Assembly: GCA_011800805.1 (NCBI GenBank)
Contig: MPNW01000639.1
Coordinates: 82,798 to 99,955 of the forward strand
From: Hirudo medicinalis
Lineage: Eukaryota > Annelida > Clitellata > Hirudinida > Hirudinidae
Direction: 5' to 3'
DNA: 17,158 nt
The notes below the pieces were generated by a model, which worked only from the letters and a program-made list of their open reading frames with translations, had not been told where the DNA came from and did no database searches. Below are positions 9,257-14,580 of the stretch, one piece after another. A program made the translations under genes and the position numbers. Positions within the stretch are counted from its first letter, which is position 1. Each line of letters opens with the position of its first letter.

Positions 9257-10006
9257 TACTAATTGTTCATTAATTAATCACATTTAAAGGATTTAAAGAT
9301 TTGGTTCAAAATTCAAAATCCACAACGTAAACAACAACAACAAAAAACAAACTCAAAATGACCTCTCCCATTATCTGAACAAAAAGCTCCACTCCCCGTG
9401 TGGTGCAACCACACACGCACCCAGAAACTCACCCCTCTTGTTACCGAACAATATCGTGGCACCCTTTCCAGCAGCGAGAAGCTTCGGCAGAAATTTGAAG
9501 GGAACGGTAAAGTTGATAGACTGCCTTGTCTCTGAGCACGAACGATCAGGCAAACTGAGAGATAGGGAGATGCTCTCACCCCCTTCTCGATGACATTTCC
9601 CGTCTAAATCTTCGCCCTCCCCGACCTTCCCGGCCAATCCGTCATCACGGTCGGCTTTACTAGAATTGCAGGCGTCAGAAAGTGACCTAGCATTTCTTTT
9701 ACCTTTAGCGGAAACAAGAAGATCGGGTATGGAACCAGAATGGTTACCCGAACTGTTGGCTGGCTGTTGTTCGTTGCCCATTCTACTTATAGGCGGAGCA
9801 GAGGTTTTCCTGGAAGCTATTTTACGAGGATGTAGAGAAGATGGAGGCCTCAGTGGACGCTTTGTTTGCCTCGACAACTGATCGTGTTCTACTGGAAGTG
9901 ATGTGGCGGACGGTACTGGTTTCCTTTTGGTAGGTGCTTTGAAAGTTTGCGACGATGACTGAACAATTGCACGTCGATCCGGTGTCTTGCTTCGTTGCGA
10001 AATCAT
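461..10006 (-). CDS. SACS-like: Sacsin-like protein, 5' part of gene (16 exons, about 1,656 residues, continues off left edge)
   Basis: Joined minus-strand exons, 5' to 3': 10006-9433, 7826-7729, 7585-7469, 7324-7177, 6891-6635, 6481-6326, 6044-5985, 5904-5831, 5650-5397, 5199-4997, 4765-4430, 4244-4074, 3737-3587, 3401-3155, 2813-1337, 1106-461. All 15 junctions agree in phase and the sum is 4,969 nt with no internal stop. Residues 225-234 ([10 protein letters not shown]) give the GHKL N-box E-x3-N-x2-D. Residues 302-313 ([12 protein letters not shown]) are the sacsin form of the glycine lid. FLPLPLD with [18 protein letters not shown] (about 570-595) and the WVWYGNGF block after residue 1442 are further sacsin-repeat hallmarks. 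Known of the family: very large chaperone-like proteins with three such repeats followed by DnaJ and HEPN domains. Inferred: this is repeat 1, and the later domains lie beyond position 1. It could be a sacsin paralogue rather than the strict orthologue. Confidence 0.9.
1337..2813 (-). CDS. Sacsin-like exon 15 (large)
   Basis: Residues 949-1441 in 1,477 nt. The frame stays open to 2839, but the preferred start is after the acceptor CCTTCGCCCAG because that phase (2) fits exon 14. Content: [20 protein letters not shown] (family L-x-x-LG-x-x-V...P-x-W), [56 protein letters not shown] (family F-LP), [21 protein letters not shown]. It ends NEDE at GAG|GTACAG. Open frame continuing past the donor to a stop at 1283 is intronic. 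Confidence 0.93.
2886..2913. repeat. (TA)n microsatellite
   Basis: About 14 TA units followed by TATTATTATATA, in the intron between exons 14 and 15 of the sacsin-like gene. Confidence 0.95.
3155..3401 (-). CDS. Sacsin-like exon 14
   Basis: Residues 867-948: [58 protein letters not shown]. Family pattern: TQL-x3, then LLP-x-x-LP-x-W, HPP-x-x-WL-x-x-LW, G-x-PVIP. Acceptor TTGTTAAAG. My preferred donor is GCTTT|GTAGGA at 3154; AG|GTTGGC a few bases upstream would also keep frame. 247 nt. Confidence 0.88.
3491..3549. repeat. (GAT)n/(GAC)n/(AAT)n microsatellite
   Basis: GATGATGATGATGATGATGAC passing into AATAATAATAGTAGTAAT, 38 bases downstream of exon 13 within its intron. Confidence 0.92.
3587..3737 (-). 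CDS. Sacsin-like exon 13
   Basis: Residues 817-866: [20 protein letters not shown] then [17 protein letters not shown]. Similar to the sacsin segment PVYI-x-x-E-x-x-x-LLPGL. Acceptor TTCTTTTGCAG, donor AGAG|GTTTCA, 151 nt. The final G completes Gly867. A (GAT)n tract lies just inside the downstream intron. Confidence 0.85.
3792..3914. repeat. ATT/ATC microsatellite
   Basis: An imperfect run of ATT and ATC triplets in the intron between exons 12 and 13. It yields long Ile-rich false open frames. Confidence 0.92.
4074..4244 (-). CDS. Sacsin-like exon 12: LLPLANG block
   Basis: Residues 760-816: [47 protein letters not shown]. The L-x-GL-x-LLPLANG-x-FT-x-F pattern is standard for sacsin repeats. 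Acceptor ATTCGCCAG, donor AAG|GTGAGG, 171 nt, phase 0 on both sides. Confidence 0.92.
4430..4765 (-). CDS. Sacsin-like exon 11
   Basis: Residues 648-759: [20 protein letters not shown] (family form Y-x-WP), [30 protein letters not shown] and [12 protein letters not shown]. Acceptor CATCTTCAG. The only phase-0 donor is AAT|GTTTTC at 4429, which keeps GT but lacks the usual positions 3-6. 336 nt. Confidence 0.82.
4997..5199 (-). CDS. Sacsin-like exon 10: [10 protein letters not shown] block
   Basis: Residues 580-647: [20 protein letters not shown], then [17 protein letters not shown], ending VQDKYR. It is equivalent to the sacsin GLPVHVNG-x-FA-x-S-x-NR block and the W-N-x2-L/M helix after it. 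Acceptor GACACCAG, donor AGG|GTGAGA, 203 nt, phase 1 in and 0 out. Confidence 0.92.
5397..5650 (-). CDS. Sacsin-like exon 9: FLPLP block
   Basis: Residues 495-579: [20 protein letters not shown], then [11 protein letters not shown], then [17 protein letters not shown]. The block G-R/K-V-F-x-FLPLP is one of the strongest sacsin-repeat signatures. Acceptor ATCACCAG, donor TCAG|GTGAGA, 254 nt. The final G completes Gly580 with exon 10. Confidence 0.92.
5831..5904 (-). CDS. Sacsin-like exon 8
   Basis: Residues 471-494 plus two bases of Arg495: [20 protein letters not shown] then KSSY. Acceptor CATTTAG, donor CTACAG|GTAAGG, 74 nt. The split Arg codon joins in frame to YLVSHLNGV of exon 9. Confidence 0.75.
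5985..6044 (-). CDS. Sacsin-like micro-exon 7
   Basis: Residues 451-470 in 60 nt, phase 0 on both sides: [20 protein letters not shown]. Acceptor TTGTCAG, donor CAG|GTCAGT. A charged linker helix in a less conserved part of the family. Support comes from good splice sites and phase more than from similarity. Confidence 0.7.
6085..6169. repeat. GAC/GAT triplet tract with internal duplication
   Basis: ACAATGATGACATCGAT followed by ACGAC occurs twice (one base different) within a GAC/GAT tract, in the intron between exons 6 and 7. Confidence 0.85.
6326..6481 (-). CDS. Sacsin-like exon 6
   Basis: Residues 399-450: [20 protein letters not shown] then [13 protein letters not shown]. This matches the sacsin segment after the FRFPLR strand, an acidic helix followed by LLF/LIF-x-S-x-I-x2-V. 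Acceptor ATTCAACAG, donor GAA|GTCAGT, 156 nt, phase 0 on both sides. A GGAT microsatellite starts only about 20 bases upstream of the acceptor. Confidence 0.88.
6495..6575. repeat. (GGAT)n microsatellite
   Basis: About 11 GGAT units at 6506-6550 flanked by GAAT and GGATAAAT variants. It lies immediately upstream of the exon 6 acceptor on the minus strand, where the transcript would read ATCC, possibly acting as pyrimidine tract. Confidence 0.95.
6635..6891 (-). CDS. Sacsin-like exon 5: end of the ATPase fold
   Basis: Residues 313-398: [20 protein letters not shown], then [11 protein letters not shown] and [18 protein letters not shown]. The pattern D-P-H/N, a P-Y/F-x-FG turn, then G-T-x-FRFPLR is how sacsin repeats close the nucleotide-binding domain. 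Acceptor CACCGTCAG, donor GAGAAG|GTATGA, 257 nt. Confidence 0.9.
7177..7324 (-). CDS. Sacsin-like exon 4: GPAL block and glycine lid
   Basis: Residues 264-312. It starts [19 protein letters not shown], continues [12 protein letters not shown], and ends [17 protein letters not shown]. The family signatures are GPALW/Y-x2-NN/D, S-x-K and G-x-GF-x-SVFHLTD. Acceptor TTTACAG, donor ACAG|GTGGGT, 148 nt. The final G completes Asp313 with exon 5. Confidence 0.92.
7469..7585 (-). CDS. Sacsin-like exon 3: GHKL N-box
   Basis: Residues 225-263, starting right after the acceptor TTTTTAG. It opens with [20 protein letters not shown], the diagnostic sacsin/HSP90-like nucleotide-binding motif: E225 matches the catalytic Glu of HSP90, with N229 and D232 as Mg-ATP and adenine contacts. 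It ends LAQFQ at CAG|GTTGCC, a moderate donor. 117 nt, phase 0 on both sides. Confidence 0.92.
7615..7657. repeat. (GATGAC)n microsatellite
   Basis: GATGAC/GATGATGAC units in the intron between exons 2 and 3, about 30 bases from the exon 3 acceptor. Confidence 0.93.
7729..7826 (-). CDS. Sacsin-like exon 2: lead-in to the ATPase module
   Basis: Residues 192-224. The acceptor is TTTCTTTACAG and the donor AGG|GTCAGT; length is 98 nt, phase 1 in and 0 out. It reads [20 protein letters not shown] then [13 protein letters not shown], which is the conserved helix that precedes ELIQNAEDAG in sacsin repeats (F-x-PP-x2-x-L-K/R-x-L-x2-P). It is too short to stand alone as an open frame, but its position and phase fit the family. 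Confidence 0.85.
8155..8286. repeat. (ATCC)n microsatellite
   Basis: 132 bases of ATCC, ATCCACCC and ATTG variants. It is the reverse-complement family of the GGAT tract at 6495-6575, which gives both tracts similar Ser/Ile/His/Pro false proteins. Confidence 0.95.
8336..8402. repeat. (CA)n/(CG) alternating purine-pyrimidine tract
   Basis: CACACGCACATACACATACA passing into CGCGCG and then a pure CA run. A strict alternation over most of 65 bases. Confidence 0.93.
8553..8598. repeat. (GAAT)n(GAAC)n microsatellite
   Basis: GAATGAATGAAC then repeated GAAC, returning to GAAT. A short CA run follows at 8649-8672. Confidence 0.93.
8890..9030. repeat. CAT/CAC triplet tract
   Basis: Imperfect CAT/CAC/CGT triplets ending in about 10 pure CAT units. 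On the minus strand it reads as GAT/GGT, i.e. poly-Asp/Gly. Confidence 0.93.
9189..9256. repeat. (ATT)n microsatellite
   Basis: About 22 uninterrupted ATT units in intron 1 of the sacsin-like gene. Confidence 0.96.
9433..10006 (-). CDS. Sacsin-like gene exon 1: Ser/Arg/Lys-rich N-terminus
   Basis: The ATG at 10006-10004 opens 191 codons that end at a strong donor (GGG|GTGAGT) in phase 1. This phase fits exon 2 exactly and makes a split Asp codon. Most of the exon is polar and basic ([13 protein letters not shown]..., TKRKPVPS..., [10 protein letters not shown]...) and looks disordered. The last 30 residues are hydrophobic ([14 protein letters not shown]). I do not see the ubiquitin-like fold that begins human sacsin. 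The intron to exon 2 is about 1.6 kb, the longest in the gene. Exon 1 could therefore belong to another transcript, but no competing start or exon fits better. Confidence 0.65.
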
Positions 10007-10124
10007 AACTTTTACAGCACAATAATCAAACCGCCTGTGAATGTTTCGAAAATTTTCGGAACTCCGTTCACAAAGGACTTCCTAGAATGTTGAGCTTCTA
10101 AGAAAAGTGACGACCGACAACCTC
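10007..10124. promoter_or_regulatory. Putative divergent (bidirectional) promoter
   Basis: Only 118 bases separate two start codons facing away from each other. No TATA box stands out. A perfect 12-base palindrome, CGAAAATTTTCG (10047-10058), lies close to the centre. The 5' UTRs must fit in the same span, so the transcription starts are probably close together or overlapping. Inference from layout only. Confidence 0.45.
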
Positions 10125-10363
10125 ATGATGCCAAGACGTCAAGAAGATAAGCAGATATCCTTTGAACTTGGAAATATTTCGGTTTTATCAGACTGTTTAT
10201 TATCGGCCGAAAACCAACCCAAGAAACCTCAAAAAAAGTTCAATCAGCCCGATTGTAGAATCGGACTTTACTCTCCTTCTCAGTTGATGCTTTTTGAAGA
10301 CACAAGCCCTTTGGAAGGAAAGAGAAATGAAATGCTAATAATTGAATGTTCTAACGCAATCAG
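10125..10363 (+). CDS. Unrecognised gene, first coding exon
   Basis: ATG at 10125 (second ATG directly after) opens 79 codons plus two bases, ending at the good donor CAATCAG|GTAAAT. It reads MMPRRQEDKQISFELGNISV, LSDCLLSAENQPKKPQKKF, IGLYSPSQLMLFEDTSPLEG, LIIECSNAI. The mix of hydrophobic and charged residues is normal for protein and there are no low-complexity runs, so it looks coding. The frame is open upstream to about 10086 with no other ATG. I recognise no family. It lies head to head with the sacsin-like gene. Confidence 0.6.
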
Positions 10364-11089
10364 GTAAATGCAGATTTAATGTACAACATCTGTACATCTT
10401 ACGAATACAGTTTACAATGTACCTGTACATCTTACGAGTACAGTTTACAATGTACCTGTACATCTTAAGAGTACAGTTTACAATGTACCTGTATATCTTA
10501 AGAGTTCAGTTTACAATGTACCTGTATATCTTAAAAGTTCAGTTTAATTGTACCTGTACATCTTAAGAGTTCAGTTTACAATGTACCTGTACATCTTAAG
10601 AGTTCAGTTTACGATGTACCTGTACATTTTAAGAGTTCAGTTTACAATGTACCTGTACATCTTAAAAGTTCAGTTTACAATGTACCTGTACATCTTGGCC
10701 GTGACAACTTAAAATCTTACGCTCTCAGTGACTTTGAGTAACTTTGAAAAACATTATGTCGTCTACATCGAGCTGAAACTCGGAGAGTAAAATGTTTATC
10801 TGCTGTTTTAAAATAATAACAACAACAACAACAACAATATATTTATGTGCTGCTAAATTACTCTCTTAAAACAAAAGGGAAAACTCTGTGGTTATAAAGT
10901 ATTAGTGTGAAAAGATCACGCGAATTTCTGCGCTATCCTGAGATTGCAAAGGCATTCTTTTGTCTCCTGACAATACAGTTACTTAGCCCGAAGTAATCCC
11001 CTGGCGTGCACGATTATCCGGTTAGTGGAGGCACGAGTTGAGGGACAAAATAACAATCGTTAATCACTTCGAGAAGGAATTTCCACAAG
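10364..11089. other. Probable intron 1 of the plus-strand gene
   Basis: Begins with the donor after exon 1. It contains the 33-base tandem repeat and a short (AAC)n run at 10812-10838. The remainder (10697-11089) is unremarkable with no coding frame that I trust. Confidence 0.4.
10385..10696 (+). repeat. 33-base tandem repeat, about 9.5 copies
   Basis: Copy starts fall at 10418, 10451, 10484, 10517, 10549, 10582, 10615, 10648 and 10681, so the period is 33 (one copy is 32). The unit runs TGTACCTGTACATCTTAAGA then GTTCAGTTTACAA. Early copies carry GTACAG, which pairs with CTGTAC in the same copy; later copies have GTTCAG. The period of 11 codons explains the repetitive frame YLYILRVQFTM, which I do not treat as protein. 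Confidence 0.95.
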
Positions 11090-11220
11090 TCAGCGGCTAG
11101 ATTTCCTAGCGAAAGTGAAACCTCTAAAGACGTTTGCGACTCAAAAACCTCCAAAAGAAAAGTTCTACTCGCGAGTGAAAAAGACATTTATTTACACCTG
11201 GCGAAAGGAGGGCCAGACGC
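11090..11220 (+). CDS. Unrecognised gene, probable second coding exon
   Basis: 131 nt with phase 2 in and 1 out, matching exon 1 (AG+T gives Ser). It reads QRLDFLAKVKPLKTFATQKP then PKEKFYSRVKKTFIYTWRKE and GQT, a basic aromatic-rich segment. The acceptor TTTCCACAAG is weak in pyrimidines, but a branch-point-like GTTAATCAC sits 30 bases upstream. The donor GACGC|GTGAGT is strong. Too short to be called on length; the case rests on phase, donor and sensible composition. Confidence 0.42.
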
Positions 11221-11533
11221 GTGAGTGATGTCGAAACTTTTCGAGGTTTCGAACCAACAAAGAAAGGATCGTGCGTAGAATGACGCATTCGCATGGTTTA
11301 ACTGGCTTGTTATTTCCCATGACTGTGATCATGATCTCCTCGATGATGATGATGATGATGATCATGGTGATGGTAATGATATTTAGGATGATAAAGCCTA
11401 TCAAACAGGTATGCAGAAAACAGGTGTTGTCTATTATCAGTTGAGAGTAGAGTACACTTGTACAAGTCAGTATACGAGGTCTTATCTTTTCGCGATGTGT
11501 CAAGGGTAGAAGCTTCCAGCTTCCATAGAGACG

Positions 11534-11539
11534 TAATAA

Positions 11540-11575
<36 letters not shown>
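11534..11575. repeat. (AAT)n microsatellite
   Basis: About 12 AAT units, followed by ATT/ACA-rich sequence to 11640. Confidence 0.93.
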
Positions 11576-11576
<1 letters not shown>

Positions 11577-11679
11577 TTCTGCTATTATAATTACAATCAT
11601 TACAATCATAATTACAATAATCACAGTTATTGTTAATTATCTAATTATAGGCGGACGAGCTCTACGAAGAGACTCTGGA

Positions 11680-11799
11680 GTAATGCAATAATGTAATAAT
11701 GTAATAACGCAGTAATGCAATAATGTAATAATGTAATAACGCAGTAATGCAATAATGTAATAATGTAATAACGCAGTAATGCAATAATGTAATAATGCG
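11680..11799. repeat. 32-base higher-order repeat of octamers
   Basis: TAATGC recurs at 11681, 11713, 11745 and 11777, exactly 32 bases apart. Each 32-mer is four octamers: TAATGCAA, TAATGTAA, TAATGTAA, TAACGCAG. The three full copies look identical and the fourth breaks off at TAATGCGG. Confidence 0.95.
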
Positions 11800-11874
11800 G
11801 TGATTGGAGAAGTAACGGGCAAAAGCCAAATCACAGAGATTTTTGTTACTTCTACAGAGATTTCCAGGTTCACG

Positions 11875-11968
11875 AGGTAGGGTAAGGGTTAGAGGTAGGG
11901 TGGTTAGGGTTAGAGGTAGGGTGGGTAGGGTTAGAGATAGGGTTAGGGTTAGGGGTGGAGTTAGGTAG
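11875..11968 (+). repeat. Degenerate telomere-like (TTAGGG) block
   Basis: GGTTAGGGTTAGAGGTAGGG and similar: many TTAGGG, GTAGGG and TTAGAG units over about 94 bases. It resembles interstitial telomeric sequence of an animal with TTAGGG telomeres, but is too degenerate for an active end. Confidence 0.8.
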
Positions 11969-12594
11969 TCGATGCCTTTGAGCTGGCTTTTGTCAGTCAC
12001 TTGGCCAACAACTCAGTAATGCAAAAATGAGAATCATAACGACACATCAAATAGGCAGACGATTACAAAATAAAAACAAAAAACAAAAACGTTGACAAAA
12101 ACTTATATCATATCATCTTTTACGACATTCTTTGTGACTGGCAAGTTATAACGAAAACAAATTAGTTCAATGAGTACCTAGGATGAGCTTGCACTCATCG
12201 ATGGATTATCACAGCCTCATGTAGTCATACATACTCCTACCTCAATAAGTAGGAGTCACGTCTGGTTAACACGTGTACAATAAAATGAAAAAAATTTATA
12301 ACATTCTGATAATATTTTTAACATATACGTATACAAAAAAAACAATTTTTATTTTTACAATAATTTAAGTTATGTTGGAAATTGATGAGCGAAAGATACT
12401 TTGAGCAAAAAATGTGCAGCATTTCGTTAATAAAGCCTCTGCACATCCCTGGAACTGATAAAACGTAAACAAAAAGATGTAAACAAAAGGACGATGGTCC
12501 ATAGAATACCCACTTCTATTCCAACATTGCAGCTTATTGTTTACTTTCAGACAACCCTCTACGGACAAGGGCAAATCTACCGAGCAAGTTCTAA

Positions 12595-13238
12595 TGAATC
12601 CACGAACTAATAGTCGATCAAGACTACTAAATTAAACCACAGCAAGAGAAATGCTAACTATTATACACGTATATCTGCCCTCGTGCTAACTATTTTACAC
12701 GTATATTAAAGAATAGTTTCTACGATATCGTTATCTGCCCTCGTGAGGTAACCAACACGACTGAAGGTTACGAATTATGAAAAGAAGCGATTGATTGACC
12801 AGCTAACTTCAGCAACTCGGTTCGAAACAGCTGCTCGATTCTTAGTCAGAAGATGAACGAAAAAAAATTTATACGAACAAAATGGCGATACGGTCGACTT
12901 AGTGAATAGTTGGGAATTTTCAGACGATGATGTTCACCATGATTGGTGATAACGAAAAAATATGGCGGCAAAGGAATGCTTATCAACACCCATCACCATC
13001 ATTATCATCATCACCACCATTATCATCATCATAATCGCAAGTGATACCACGTGATCATCATCATCATCAAGAGAAATAAGAAATAAGAAACCGGCCATAT
13101 TGGGGCAGATCGTCGTCATCATCATTACTTTAATAACTAGATACGCTCTAAAACAATCAAACAAATATTTATTGAAGAAATGTCCTTAAAGCGTGTACTG
13201 TTACTTTGTAGTAACTGACGATAATAAGGGACTAAACC
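12595..13238. other. Non-coding stretch with short duplications and CAT tracts
   Basis: Holds the interspersed duplications at 12653-12745 and imperfect CAT/ATT tracts at about 12989-13036 and 13053-13069. A short frame at 12751-12855 is weighed in the findings. Nothing else supported. Confidence 0.5.
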
Positions 13239-13291
13239 AAGATGATGGTGATGACGAGGATGACGATGACGATGACTACGAGGATGACGAC

Positions 13292-13340
<49 letters not shown>

Positions 13341-13572
13341 GTGACTACGAGGATGATGATGATGATGATGACGATGACTACGATGATGATGATGATGATG
13401 ACGATGACGATGGCGATGACGATGAAGCAATGTTAGCAATCCAANTGATGATGATGATGATGATGATGGTGACTACGAGGATGATGATGATGATGATGAC
13501 GATGACTACGATGATGATGATGATGATGACGATGACGATGGCGATGACGATGAAGCAATGTTAGCAATCCAA
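13239..13572. repeat. GAT/GAC tract with assembly joint (N at 13445)
   Basis: GAT/GAC/GGT triplets throughout. 13318-13444 and 13446-13572 are the same 127 bases, both ending GAAGCAATGTTAGCAATCCAA minus its first base, separated by a single N. See findings. Confidence 0.95.
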
Positions 13573-13866
13573 CGGTGTCATACAATGCGATCCTCCCACA
13601 CAATCTAGGTAGAAGTACTTACCTACAATAAGCAAACATCGATCAATCAATGGTAAGACTTTCGAATATTTTTTGTTCATTAATTCCTCCTTTAATTTGT
13701 CGTCATCACAACTGTTTACAACCACAACTGTTTACAACCAGAACTGTTTACAACCAATGACATTATTTTGACATTATTTTCTTACATTTATTCTGCTTAT
13801 CAGCCGGTAAATCATGAATCCTGATGAGATAAAGAGATATTAACATTAATTTATATTATTGTTATT

Positions 13867-13921
<55 letters not shown>

Positions 13922-14403
13922 TTGCTGCTGCTGTTGTTGTCGTCGTCGTCGTCGTCGTCGTCGTGGTTGTTGTTGTGGACAGTAATACCACTTACTTATT
14001 TATTGCTTAGGTCAGACTTCGAAGTCTCAATTATATAGCGCCGACCTTGAAGACGCAACTCTTATTATAATTAATATTGTTGTTTATATTATTAATGCCA
14101 TCACCATCATCATCACCATTACCATCACCATCACCATCATCGTCATCATCATCAATTATGTTTGAACAGCAGCTGCAATAACAATAGACTTATTATTGGC
14201 TTCAACGAGTAACAACAGCGTGTTGTAGCATCTTTGCGGAGTGGTTATCCACTACGATGTTACTCATCATCATCGTCATCATCATCATCAGAGCATCATC
14301 ATCGTCATCATCATCATCATCATCATCAGAGCATCAGCTTTCACTGTAATGATTACTATGGAAAGTTGGTGGTTTCATCAGCATGAATAAGCTGCACTAT
14401 CTT
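13573..14403. other. Non-coding stretch with several triplet tracts
   Basis: Three copies of ACAACTGTTTACAACC (one base variant) stand in tandem at 13709-13756. The TTG/CTG/TCG compound tract (13854-13977) and CAT tracts at 14098-14154 and 14264-14335 follow. The last contains a doubled unit ending CAGAGCATCA. No exon seen. Confidence 0.6.
13854..13977. repeat. Compound (TTG)n(CTG)n(TCG)n tract
   Basis: ATT/GTT gives way to about 10 TTG, then CTG with TTG interruptions, then about 7 TCG/CGT, then TTG again. Confidence 0.95.
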
Positions 14404-14477
14404 ATTGGAGACAATACCTTCATTACTGGCCGACCTATTTAATAGTACTAATAATGTATTAATACTATTAGTATTAA

Positions 14478-14491
14478 TAATATTATTATTA

Positions 14492-14555
<64 letters not shown>

Positions 14556-14580
14556 CATCATCATCATCATTATCATTATC
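14478..14580. repeat. (ATT)n microsatellite
   Basis: More than 20 ATT units ending in ATC triplets, preceded by an AT-rich palindrome. Confidence 0.95.

Larger units (their letters stand above)
7827..9432. other. Intron 1 of the sacsin-like gene, packed with simple repeats
   Basis: 1,606 bases between exon 1 and exon 2. It holds an ATCC tract, a CA/CG tract, a GAAT/GAAC tract, a CAT tract and an ATT tract (listed separately), with ordinary AT-rich sequence between them. A splice-flanked Asp-rich frame at 8863-9045 is discussed in the findings. No other coding signal seen. Confidence 0.65.
11221..12550. other. Non-coding stretch
   Basis: Contains (GAT)n at 11341-11363, (AAT)n at 11534-11575, the 32-base higher-order repeat, the telomere-like block and AT-rich DNA. 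No convincing exon. If the plus-strand gene continues, this is its second intron. Confidence 0.5.

Noticed and set aside
10342..10566. 74-codon frame with YLYILRVQFTM repeats
   Set aside because: Product of the 33-base tandem repeat just after a good splice donor; no sign of use.
13193..13564. Asp- and Met-rich open frames on the plus strand and His-rich ones on the minus strand
   Set aside because: Translations of the GAT/GAC repeat and of the duplicated contig end across the N.
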